DNA of 64,000 bases. Source: Adiantum capillus-veneris (lineage: Eukaryota > Streptophyta > Polypodiopsida > Polypodiales > Pteridaceae). Both the position numbers and the translations under genes were made by a program. Below, piece after piece: positions 44,250 through 54,689 of the stretch. The stretch spans positions 53,958,119-54,022,118 of the forward strand of contig CM043952.1 in assembly GCA_014529385.2 (NCBI GenBank), written 5' to 3'. The notes under the pieces were generated by a model, which searched no databases, was not told the DNA's origin, and saw nothing but the letters and a program-made list of their open reading frames with translations. Each line of letters begins with the position of its first letter. The first letter of the stretch is position 1.

Positions 44250-45200
44250 AGTTATCAAATCCTTAATAATTTCAAACTTTTGGCCTATATACCCAGGGTT
44301 AAAATTGGGTATAGGCTTGAAAGAGATAATTATTACTTAAATGTGGTGGACTAGGATATCTAGCCTCTCATTAAGTACAAAGTTGTTCCTATAAGATCAT
44401 ATTTTGCCGAGGTGTATGAATTACATTGCAGGCTTAGGAAAAAATGAATAAAATAAGTCGATGATTTCTGTTGACCAAACTAATCCCGCATGAGCTGGTC
44501 CTTTTCTTCAGCACTCCCCCTTCCCGGCTTCTTGTCATGCCTAGCAAGATTTTACTCTTTAAGCAGGGGCTTTCTTTGTTTTTGTTTGTCCACAAAATGT
44601 TAGAAGGCCAACATCATCTGTTGCAAATGATCCTTCTCTTGTGGCTTGTACATTCTTGTAAGTGGATTTTCTCATTCATGGAGGATATAGCTACAAATCT
44701 GAGCCAAAGATCTTTGCATATTGGCACGAAGATAGTTAAATCAATCTCAAAATAGCCTTGTGTAGAAGGCTTCTTCGTAATGGCTTGGAAGGAACATAAT
44801 TTGTGAGAAGAGGCCGTAGGGGGTATCATTAAGATTGAAGATGAGACCTTTGTATCCCTCGAAGAATGAAGTCCATTTGACTTTTGTGGCTTCTGTAGTC
44901 GTGAATGTATTGATACATGCTGAGAGCATGTAGCAAATCTTTAACATCATTTTACAGGAAATGTTTGGTTTCCCTCGAACCAGGCTGGTCATTTGTTTGA
45001 TTGCCTTCCTCATACATGCGAGTGAAGGTGCCTCTCTTGGTTTGGGGAAGATCGGGTACTGGAGCCATGTAGGGTGAGAGACAAGCAGCTTCTCGAAGTC
45101 ATCCCACCTTCTTCTTATGATAATTGGGCAATGTGGGGTCGATCTGAAGGTGGGTTGCAGCAAAGTAATTGATCGTTACTGTCTACTTGTTCTCCCCCGT
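44250..45200 (-). pseudogene. Unrecognised minus-strand coding relic between two CopC elements
   Basis: A 138-codon frame (45163-44747) includes RRWDDFEKLLVSHPTWLQYP and KQMTSLVRGKPNISCKMMLK. After frame changes coding-like phrases continue to about 44250 (GLVWSTEIIDLFYSFF, then PIPNFNPGYIGQKFEI). The length and the consistent strand suggest a once-coding region of about 300 codons. I do not recognise the family; no zinc knuckle, DDE or RT motif is seen. Confidence 0.4.
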
Positions 45201-45332
45201 GAATTTGATTTTCCATTCCGGTCTCGCCCTTTTGATCTATTTAGTGGTCCATTCTAATAAATCTAGATTCTTATAGCTACCCTCGGCATCAGGTAAATTT
45301 GCTAGCAATAGCTCTGTTTTCTTTTCTGTTGT

Positions 45333-45560
45333 TGTTACCATATACATGTGGTAGTGATGTGTATGAACACACTTAGGACCGCCATGACATTTTTTCCCTC
45401 TTTAGGAGGTTTTTTCCCACGTGCATTGTATATACGCCCATCATTCTAGGGCTATCAATCTTTCCATTGAACAATAAGTAATATACTCTCTACTGTGTGC
45501 CTTGAGCTTCCTTTGTCTTCTCCAAGCTGTATGTGTTTTCCTGCAACCCTAAGTCCAACA
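45333..45560 (+). repeat. 5' LTR of CopC-2
   Basis: TGTTACCATATACATGTGG to GTCCAACA, 228 bp. The primer site TGGTATTAGAGC (45563-45574) has one change from the consensus. Confidence 0.92.
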
Positions 45561-45885
45561 ATTGGTATTAGAGCAGGTTGCATCCTCTCGGGCTTAGTCG
45601 CCAGTAGCTCCAACACATGCTTGCTCACTTTCTCCGATTTTTGTGAGGGCTCGAAGAGCATAGTCTGCCAAGATTTTTGATTCAGACTCATTTCGGCCTC
45701 CGTTTCCACTACAAGCAGTACTGTGCAAGTTATTTCGTCATTTTGTGTAGAATTTATGTCAGTGCCATTTTTTGCATAACAGGTCCCTTACAGTCTTCCA
45801 CGGTTTGTGCTATATAGCACGTGTTGTTCCCGCTTCGTTTCTCCTCTTTTCGGGCAGTTTTCACATCAGGTGCAGGCATTGGTCA

Positions 45886-47215
45886 TGGCCGACAACAACA
45901 GAGATGTTTCAAGATGTTTGTTGTTGAGGACAGATTGGATGGGGACAATTACCCTATGTGGGCTTACATGATGCAACATTTTCTTGTGTCAAAGGGTGTT
46001 TGGAATATTATGCAGGGCATTGATGTACATCCTGGTTCTAAGGATGTAGGCGATGTTGAGGATGTTGCAGGTCTTGTTGCAAGGATTGTTGTTGTTAGGG
46101 TTGTTTTGCCTACAACTGAGCAAGCTCGTTGGGATGTAAAAGATGTGTAGGCTCATGCATTGATTGAATTGTCTGTGAAGCGCACTATTACTCCCCACAT
46201 TCATTCAGAGAAATCTGCCAAACAGGCTTGGGATATTCTGGCTGGTCTTTATGCATGTCGCAATGAGGCTAAAATTGCATTGCTGGCGTAAAGAGCTGGA
46301 ATTGAAGATTATACATGAGGAGGATGATATGGACAATTCCCTTGCTGGTGTCAAGGATATCAATGAGTAACTTATTTTTGCAGGTGAAGTCATTTCAGAC
46401 CATTCCTTGTGCAGACTGTCCTTGATGCCTTGCCAGACTCTTACCAGACTTTTGCTAGTACTTGGAGACTCATGACCCAAGGAAATTCTGAAGTTGTCAA
46501 GTTTGATGCATTGTGCACATTGCTGTTGCAAGAGTCGATTTCCAAAAAAAACAAGACTAGACAGCATGCAGTTGAACAGGCTTTTATTGCTGCTCGAAGA
46601 AAAGGTGGTAACAGTAATGCAACCACTTCTCATGGTTCTTCTGTGAGTGGAAAATTACATGTTTCTAATGCTTCTGTTGGTAGAAATTTGTCTGGAAATT
46701 CTAGTGATAAGGGCAAAAAGAAGATGCGTTGCCATTATTGTAAAGCTAATGATCACTTGATCAAGCAGTGTCCTAAGTTGAAGGTCAAAAGAGTCTAAGA
46801 AGAAAGAGGCTGGTTCCACTACAAATATTGGTTCCACCACAAATACAGCTATTGTTGAGTCTTCTATGAAAGGAGACTGTGATGCTGATGTTGGTGCAGA
46901 ATGGGCTTTTAGTGCAGAGTGCCCTTATGATCCTTCTATCCATGATGCATGTTTGTCAATTGCTGCAACAGATGCTCATGTGTGGCACTTTGATAGTGGT
47001 GCTACAAAGCACACTACCTCTCATCGTGACTTGTTTACCTCTCTCGAGGATGTCCCTCATGGGAATTCAGTCACTTGTGCAAACAATGCCTCTTATACGG
47101 TCAAGGGAGTTGGAAAGATTTTGCTTACTGTAAATGGCAGTTCTTTTAGACTTGTTGATGTATTGTATAAACCTGGGATCAAGAAGAATCATTTTTTCCT
47201 TATTTGCACTTGCTA
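45886..47215 (+). pseudogene. gag and protease of CopC-2, broken
   Basis: The gag starts MADNNRDVSRCL at 45886 and needs a frame change within ten codons to follow CopC-1 (VEDRLDGDNYPMWAYMMQHF). Stops occur near 46150 and 46368 and a frameshift near 46290. The zinc knuckle CHYCKANDHLIKQC lies near 46730. The protease follows as VWHFDSGATKHTTSH near 46980 and continues to YKPGIKKN, where the frame breaks. Confidence 0.9.
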
Positions 47216-47410
47216 GACTTGGTCTTGTAGTCAAATTTGTGGATGACACATGTATAGTACATGATCTTAGTTTTGCTGATGAAATTGTTGCATTAGACAT
47301 TTTATGTCGTCGGTTGTATAAGCTTACTTTGCATGACAAGTGTGGGTAGAATTTTGCAAATGCAATTGTGGATTCTAAGGTTATTTTAGATACAAAACTT
47401 TGGCATGCAC

Positions 47411-47617
47411 TAGTGATGTGTGTGAACACACTAGGACCGTTGGGGCATTTTTTCCCTCTTTAGGAGGTTTTTTCCCCGTGCATTATATATACGCCCATCA
47501 CTCTAGGGCTATCAATCTTTCCATTTCACACTAATTAATACACTCTTAGTTGTGTGCCTTGAGCTTCCTTCGTCTTCTCCAAGTTGTGTGTGTTTCTCTG
47601 CAACCCTAATTCCAACA
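47411..47617 (+). repeat. 5' LTR of CopC-3, first 19 bases missing
   Basis: Similarity resumes at TAGTGATGTGTGTGAACAC and continues to TTCCAACA. The primer site TGGTATCAGAGC is at 47620-47631. Confidence 0.92.
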
Positions 47618-47957
47618 ATTGGTATCAGAGCAGGTTGCGTCCTCCTGGGCTTAGTCGCCAGCAGCTCCAGCACACGCCTGCTCACTTTCTCCGATTTCTG
47701 TGAGCTTTGGCAAGCGTTCAAAATTTTGCTGGTCTACTCAGATTTCTGATTCAGCCTCATTTCGGCCTCCGTTTCCACTACAAGCAGGTCTGCATAGGCA
47801 ATTTCATCAGTTAGTGCAAGATTTCTGTCAGTGCCGTTTTCTGCATAACAGGTCCCATACAGTCTAGTGCGGGTTGTGCTATATAGCATGTGCTAGTCTC
47901 ACTTAGTTTCTCCTCATTTCGGGTAGTTTTCACATCAGGTGCAAACATTAATTTCCA

Positions 47958-49430
47958 TGGTTGACAACAAGATGTGTTCAAAATGTTTGCTGTTGAGGAA
48001 AGGTTGGATGGGGACAATTACCCAATGTGGGCTTACATGATGCAACATGTTCTTGTGTCAAAGGGCATCTGGAATATTGTGCAGGGCATTGATGTACGTC
48101 CTGGTTCTGAGGATGTAGGTGATGTTGAGGATGTTGCAGGTCTTGCTGCAAGGATTGCTGCTATTAGAGTTGTTTTGCCTACGGCATAACAATCTCGTTG
48201 GGATGTAAAGGATGTGCATACTCATGCGTTGATTGCGTTGTTTGTGAAGCGCACCATGACTCCTCACATTCATTCAGCGAAATCTGCAAAACAGGCTTGG
48301 AAAATTCTAGCAGGTCTTTATGCAAGCCACAATGAGGCTAAATTTGCTTTGCTGCGTAAAGAGCTGGAATCGAAGATTATGCATGAGGAAGATGATATGG
48401 ACACTTTCCTTGCTGGTGTCAAGCATATCAATGAGCAACTTATTTTTGCAGGTGAAGTCATTTCAGACAGTTCCCTTGTGCAGACTATTCTTGATGCCTT
48501 ACCAGATTCTTACCAGACTTTTGCTAGTACTTGGAGACTTATGACCCAAGGAAATCCTTCATTTGTCAAGTTTGATGCATTCTGCACATTGCTATTGCAA
48601 TAGTCACTTTCAAGAGAAAACAGGACTAGACAACGTGCAGTTGAACAGGCTTTTATTGCTTCTCAAAGAAAGGGTGGTAACAGTAATGCAGCCACTTCTT
48701 ATGGTTCTTCTGCGAGTGAAAAATCACCTGTTCCTAATGCTTCTGCTGGTAGCAATTCGTCTGGAAATTCTGGTGATAAGGGAAAAAAGAAGATGTGTTG
48801 CCATTATTGTAAAGCTAATGATCACTTGATCAAGCAGTGTCCTAAGTTGAAGGCCAAAGAGGCTAAGAAGAAAGAGGGTGGTACCACTGCAAATGCTGAT
48901 TCCACTACAAATGCAGCCATTGTTGACTCTTCTGTGAAAGGAGACTATGATGCTGATGTTGATGCAGAATGGGCTTTTAGTGCAGAGTGCACTTACAATT
49001 CTGTTGTCCATGATGCATGCATGTTAGTTGCTGCATATTCACATGTGTGGTATTTCGACAGTGGTGCTACAAAGCACATTACCTCACATTGTGAATTGTT
49101 CACCTCTCTCGAGTTTGTCCTCATGGGAATTCAGTCACTTGTGCCAACAATGCTTCTTATCCGGTTCAAGGAGTTGGAAAGATTGTGCTTACTGTTGCAA
49201 ATGACAGTTTTTTCACACTTGTTGATGCACTTTATGCACCTGGGATCAAGAAGAATCTTTTGTCTGAATCTGCACTTGCTAGACTTGGACTTGTACTCAA
49301 ATTTGTGGATGACAGATGTACAATTCATGATCTTAGTTTTGGTGATGAAATTGTTGCATCTGGCCTTTTGTGCCGTGGGCTGTATAAGCTAACTTTGTAT
49401 GACAAGTGTAGATAAAATTTTGCAAATGTA
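47958..49430 (+). pseudogene. gag and protease of CopC-3, broken
   Basis: The gag opens MVDNKMCS near 47958, and by 47974 the frame follows FKMFAVEERLDGDNYPMWAY. Stops occur near 48187 and 48600. The zinc knuckle CHYCKANDHLIKQC is at about 48797-48838. The protease VWYFDSGATKHITSH is near 49045, and a 1-base loss soon after (VLMGIQ for VPHGNS) shifts the frame. Confidence 0.9.
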
Positions 49431-49439
49431 GTTGTAGAT

Positions 49440-50565
49440 TCAAGGGCCATTTCAGATGCAAAACTTTGGCATGCACGTTTTGGTCATCTGAATTTAGCCA
49501 GTTTGCTGTGTTTGCATAAATCTGATATGGTTGCTTCTTTGCCGCCTCTTCAAGCACCTGTCAAACATGTTTGTGAAGGCTGTATTTTGGGTAAAATGCA
49601 GCGTTCTAAGTTTCCAAAGGATGGTTCAGGTAGGGCTACATGCACGCTGCAGCTTGTGCATAGTGATGTTTGTGGGCCCATGCAAACTCCGTCCTTGGGC
49701 AATTACCTGTACTTCGTGACTTTCATTGATGATTACTCTAGGCATGCATGGGTATTTCCGCTTAAAACGAAGTCCGAAGTTTTTATGTGCTTCAAACAAT
49801 TTTTGGCTATGGCTGAAAATGTATCCAAATGTACTATGCACACCCTCCGCTCCGATCGAGGGGGGGAGTATATGTCTCATGAGTTTAATTCATTTCTGGC
49901 TAGTCTGGGATAAAACACCAATGTACAGTGCCTTATACACCTTAGCAAAATGGTGTTGCTGAGAGGAAAAACATGTCACTTACGAAAATGGCACGATGTA
50001 TGGTCAAAAGTCAAGCTTTGCCGCATTCTTTTTGGCTTGAAGCCATCATGTGTGCCACTTATGTACTTAACAGTTGTCCTACAAAAGCTTTGCAGTCTAT
50101 TACCCATATGAATCATGGCATGATAGAAAACCTTCTATTGAGCACATGCGTGTGTTTGGTTGTTTGGCATATGCTTTGGTGCCACAAACACAACACAGAA
50201 AATTGGATGATAAGGCTGTCATATGTATTTTTGTTGGTTATAGCGCTAAAAGCAAAGGTTATAGGTTGTTTCATCCACACAAAAAATGTATTTTGGTTTC
50301 ACGGGTTGTAGTGTTTGTGGAAGATTCTGTTCAACCCTTGGTGTCATGTACTAGAGACAGTACTGTAAGCTCACGGGACATTTATGGCACTTTGTTGCCT
50401 CTTTTCAGTGGTGGAAGTTTGAATGTAAATTCCAATGAGGCAAATGTACAACCTATGGGGGGTTTTGAAAATGTTACAGATCATCCTATTACTCATGCAG
50501 ATGCACATGATGTACTTGATGAGGAAAGGGTTGAAAATGAGCAAGCTAGAGGTATGCCAAAATGA
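49440..50565 (+). pseudogene. integrase of CopC-3, broken
   Basis: Pre-integrase LWHARFGHLNLASL and HVCEGCILGK open the region. The integrase core has LVHSDVCGPM (first D), LRSDRGGEYM (second D, DRGGE for DNGGE) and a frame change after a stop near 49911. The third motif is degenerate: VAERKNMSL is read in another frame near 49955. The C-terminal section is HMRVFGCLAYALVP near 50140 and RVVVFVEDSVQP. Confidence 0.87.
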
Positions 50566-50592
50566 TTGGTGCATACATTGTGTGACAGTTAA

Positions 50593-51640
50593 TTGGATGC
50601 ACCTTTGTCTAGTCGTACTCATTTAGGCTCTAGCCATGCATCTTATGCATCAGATTGTTATGCTTTGGCTATGTCTAGCTTACATTATGTAGAGGAACCT
50701 CTGTCTTTTGATGAAGCACATAATTCAAAAAATTTGATGGCTGCCATGCAATCAGAATATGACGCACTGATAAAAAATGACACATGGACTTTATGTGATT
50801 TGCCTCCTGACAAAAAGGCCATTGGTACGAAGTGGGTTTACAAGTGAAATGCAAGCCAGATGGTGCAATCGATCGCCATAAGGCTCGACTTGTTGCAAAG
50901 GGTTATGCACAGCAAAAAGGCATAGATTATGAAGAGACTTTTGCTCCCACTTGCCGTATGACTACTGTGCATTTTCTATGTGAATTGGTAGCTCATTTTG
51001 GTTGGGCTGTACATCAATCAGACATTGTTACTACTTTCTTGAATGGTGACATATTTGAGGAAGTTTATGTAACGCAGCCTCGCGATTTTGTCGTGAAAGG
51101 ACAAGAGGACAAAGTGTGCATATGTAAGAAGGATTTGAATGGGTTGAAGCTATCTCCTCGTGCTTGGTATGAGAAAGCTGACACTCACTTGGTCAAACGA
51201 GGCTTTTGTAACGGTGCAACAGAAAGCACATTGTATGTAAAGCATGAGGGTGATGTACTTCTCATTGTGGTTCTTTATGTAGATGATTTGCTGATCATTG
51301 GACCAAATGAGAGACATATTGCTGAATTAAAGGCTGATTTGAATGCTATTTTCAAGATGAAAGATTTGGGGTTGTTGCATCATTACTGGGGTATATAGTT
51401 TAAGCAGTGTGATGGTGGTATTGCCTTGTGTCAGAAAAGTTACATAGAGACATTGCTATGTAAATTTGGACTCGAGGACTGCAAACCTATTGCCACTCCC
51501 ATGGAAACAGGTTTGAAGTGGAGTCTTCATGACTCTGGTGTTCCTGCTAATGTCACTCTTTACCAAACTGCTATTGGATGCCTCATTTATGTATGCAACA
51601 CAAGGCTGGATATTCAGTTTGCAGTCTCATAGGTCAACAA
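50593..51640 (+). pseudogene. reverse transcriptase of CopC-3, catalytic motif intact
   Basis: The frame holds HYVEEPLSFDEAHNSKNLMA, a frameshift near 50847, then [20 protein letters not shown] and a substituted HQSDIVTTFLNGD (usual QMDVKTAFLNG). The catalytic YVDD is intact at 51276-51287. A stop near 51397 precedes CQKSYIETLLCKFGLEDCKP. It would copy element RNA into DNA; breaks leave no full-length protein. Confidence 0.92.
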
Positions 51641-51649
51641 ATTACTGTA

Positions 51650-52240
51650 TAGCCCAAGGTATAAGCATTGGCAGGCTTTCAAGAGGATTTTCCGCTACCT
51701 TAGTGGCACTTTACATCTTGGCTTGTTCTATCCCAAGGGGGGATCATTGCCTCCAGACTTACATGCTTTTTCGGACTCAGATTGGGCTGGCTGTTTTGAC
51801 ACGCGAGTGTCCACAAGTGGTTTTTGTTTCATGCTTGGCAGTTCATGTATATCATGGTTGATCAAGAAGCAATCTATTGTGGCCACTTCTACTTGTCAGG
51901 CTGAGTACATGGCAGTCTCCATAGCTACGGTTGAGTGTGTATGGCTCAGTTGCCTTATGGCTGATTTGGGTGTTGGACAGGACACTGCCAACACTATCTA
52001 CACTAACAGTCAGAGCGCATTGGCAGTTGCGAGGAACCCAATTTTTCATGCTTGCACAAAGCACATTGAGGTGCATTACCACTATGTCAGGGAGAGGCTC
52101 TTAGCAGGAGAGATCAGCTTGGCCTATGTGCCAACACAGGACAACCTTGCAGATCTTTTCACAAAAGCATTGTCTCATGAGAAGCTCAAAGCTCGAAGCT
52201 TTCCGCAAAGCTTTGGGCTTACTCCCCTTTGTGGAGTGAT
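51650..52240 (+). pseudogene. RNase H of CopC-3
   Basis: The domain reads FSDSDWAGCFDTRVSTSGF, SIVATSTCQAEYMAVS and IYTNSQSALAVARNPIFHAC (TNSQS for the usual DSQS-type Asp), then YVPTQDNLADLFTKALSHEK. The 5' end of the domain is in another frame near 51650-51720. The polypurine tract CCAGGGGGGA (52304-52313) leads to the 3' LTR. Confidence 0.9.
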
Positions 52241-52314
52241 TATGTCCTCAGGGCATGGCACTTTCCTTCACTCATGTGCCAACTCTCGTTCATCACATCA
52301 CTCCAGGGGGGATT

Positions 52315-52490
52315 TGTTACCATATACATGTGGTAGTGATGTGTGTGAACACACTAGGACTGCCGAGGCATTTTTTCCCTCTTTTAGGAGGTTTTTCCCC
52401 CGCGCATTATATATACGCCCATCACTCTAGGGCTATCAATCTTTCCATTGCACACTAAGTAATACACTCTCAGTTGTGTGCTTTTGAGCT
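52315..52490 (+). repeat. 3' LTR of CopC-3, truncated
   Basis: TGTTACCATATACATGTGG to TTTTGAGCT, where similarity to the other CopC LTRs ends; about 50 bases are missing. Confidence 0.9.
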
Positions 52491-52990
52491 AGAGCTGCTG
52501 ACTTCTTGGAACTCTAATGAGCTTGCTGATATTGCTTCTCTTTTTTATCCAGGGTCAGCTTGCTGCTTTGGGTTGTACTTTACTGCACGCCTTTCCATCA
52601 CTTTTTTTTCATACAGTTGTTTGTACTTTCTAAGTTCTCCACTGATGTGCTCAACCTGGACGTCTCTCCTGTGCGGAGCTTCTACCAGGTTGTCTCTACC
52701 AATTCTTTGTTTGCAGTCATTGTTTTGTCCATCTTGTGCTTGATGCTGACTACTACCAAAACTCAGGTCGGCATTATTTTGCTCCTCTTTTTCATATTTG
52801 AGAGTTATTTGCATAATTTTTTGTTCAACTCATCAGCCAATCTTGAGATCAAAGCTGCCTTGGCCATATTGGACATTAGTTCTTGCATGGAAGGCCCTTG
52901 GGAAGTTTCTCTTGTATCTTCTTTTGCGGTTACTTGAGCTAATCCCTTGTCTTTCTTGATACCTTCTTTCTTCATTTTAGTGTGATTGTC
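52491..52990 (-). pseudogene. Unrecognised Lys/Gln-rich coding relic
   Basis: The minus strand from about 52975 reads MKKEGIKKDKGLAQVTAKED and MQELMSNMAKAALISRLADE, then after stops or frame changes KHKMDKTMTANKELVETTW. The composition resembles the minus-strand relic at 54700-56690, and both may come from one element or gene family. It was cut by the end of CopC-3. The function is unknown. Confidence 0.35.
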
Positions 52991-53194
52991 AGTTCAGAGG
53001 GCATATCCGTTGTTTTTTCGGCTTCTTCCTCGTGCAAAGTGTCTTTATGTGAATGTCTAGCCAAGGGTTTCAGCCCTACATTCTGATGCTTTGTCATAAA
53101 ATATAATATCTAACTTTACCAAATGATTTTCTCATATTAAACTAATCATTTAATATGGGAAGATAAAAGGGGAACAAGAGTTGAGATATAGATA

Positions 53195-53400
53195 TGTGCT
53201 TTTAGACCTATCTCAACAGGTGACCAAAAGGAGAAATGGTTGCATCTCAATAGGGGTCCAAAAGGAAACGGTCTACCAAAGAGCAATGTGCAATAAGTGC
53301 TTCTAGATTTACCTCAGCAAGGGACTAAAAGGAGAGATGGTTACATCTCTCCAAAAGGAGGTAGTCTATCAAAGAGCAACGTGCATCTAATGGAGCTTAA
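53195..53400. repeat. Imperfect tandem duplication, unit about 100 bp
   Basis: Units containing CCAAAAGGAGAAATGGTTGC or CTAAAAGGAGAGATGGTTAC and ending AAAGAGCAAYGTGCA follow each other. Confidence 0.85.
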
Positions 53401-53567
53401 AAGACCTTAGGGTCAGCTTCATTAAAGACCTCCAAGAGTTAGTGTTAAAAGGTCCTTTGACCTTAGGTAAGCTATGGCTGACCTTGAGGTGGGAATCCTA
53501 CCCAAGTATGAGGTGCTTGTCGGCTTGCTAAGTGTTTGTGGGAACCTTGCCCAAAGCCTGAGGTGAT

Positions 53568-53710
53568 TTTTATGCTTAAATGACTAAGGTTCTTGAAGTG
53601 TTCAATTCAAAGATAAACTCTCAAGAGGCATAATCTGTTTCCATGCTTAATTGACTAAGTGTTTGAAGTATTCAATTCAAACCAAATGACTTAAGAAGCA
53701 TAAAAGACAC
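53568..53710. repeat. Second imperfect tandem duplication, unit about 80 bp
   Basis: ATGCTTAAATGACTAAGG...TTCAATTCAAA...GGCATAA is followed by ATGCTTAATTGACTAAG...TTCAATTCAAA...AGCATAA. Confidence 0.85.
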
Positions 53711-53874
53711 ATGTCAAAACCATCCACATGTGGCCCTCATGATATGCTTGAGTCCTATTGGATAGTCTTTAAAGGGGTCCAATGATAATTTAGATGCATA
53801 AAAATAAATAATTAAGTTCTTTCTCTCAAAGAGGAAAAAGAGGACACGTGTCCAATTGATATAATTAAATAATA

Positions 53875-53928
53875 CGAGAGAGAGAGAGGGGGGGGGGGGT
53901 ATACTCTCCCACACACACACACACACAC
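53875..53928. repeat. Compound microsatellite GA, poly-G, CA
   Basis: GA repeats, a G run and CA repeats lie in immediate succession. Confidence 0.95.
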
Positions 53929-54650
53929 TCATTGTGTGGAGTGCAAAGTGCAAGAGCTCCATATCCTTCTCAAAAGTTGAGAGCCTACACCAACACTCTT
54001 GGCTATGGAATGAAAATCCAACCAAGAGCCATGCTTTAATGCTTAAGCTTGCCAACTTCTTCATCTTCATTGCTATGCTATTATGATATGCTAAGCAAGA
54101 AGAGTGATGATAAGTGAGGAACTATTTCTTTCTCCTATGGATGATTCTTCTTCTTCTTTCCTACCCTCATTCTCTGCTAGCTCTCTCCACCTTCGAAGGT
54201 GTTTGAGGCCTTGGGACTGAGGCTTGGGATAGTTAATGCTTTTTGCAAAGTTTATGTTATGCTTGTGATGCATGAAACTTTCTATCTTCATAGCATCACC
54301 AAGGTCACAAGAACATAAAGATTGTATTGTACCAAATCTCTCTTGATGGGAGAATCTATAATACAAACGCCTTTTGGAGGGGGGACCGGCTCCAAGTAAA
54401 TCCGATCCTCAACTATTGTCATGTTCTCTAATACTCTCTCTCTTGCAAAAGTATTGTTCATGCCAAGTTAATTAAGTACTAGGTTCCTGTTGTTACCATC
54501 AATTAAGTTCACTCTCTATGTTCTCAGAGTAAACTCACAAAATTTCTCACTCTAATTTTCTTAATTCCGCTATTCTCAAAGTTCATAGGCCAGTCTCATT
54601 ACATGCTTTCTCCACATTTCTTGTATCTTTAAGACCTTTCTGAGAACTTG
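53929..54650. other. Unassigned sequence
   Basis: No conserved protein or RNA is recognised. Short minus-strand frames (54366-54091 and 54070-53714) lack any known motif and are probably chance. Confidence 0.5.
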
Positions 54651-54689
54651 TTTTTGCTCTTGTGTTCCTGATGAGAGGTATACACCAGC

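Larger units (their letters stand above)
45333..47410 (+). mobile_element. Copia element CopC-2, 3' part deleted
   Basis: The 5' LTR, primer site, gag and protease are present. The interior stops at 47410, in the pre-integrase region (CTTTGGCATGCAC), and passes directly into the next LTR, which lacks its first 19 bases. About 3 kb of pol is missing. Confidence 0.92.
47411..52490 (+). mobile_element. Copia element CopC-3, longest copy, LTRs truncated
   Basis: The 5' LTR lacks its first 19 bases and the 3' LTR its last 50 or so. All copia domains are present in order, with many stops and frameshifts. It lies directly after CopC-2 in the same orientation and supplies the reference against which the CopC-1 deletion can be measured. 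Confidence 0.93.
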
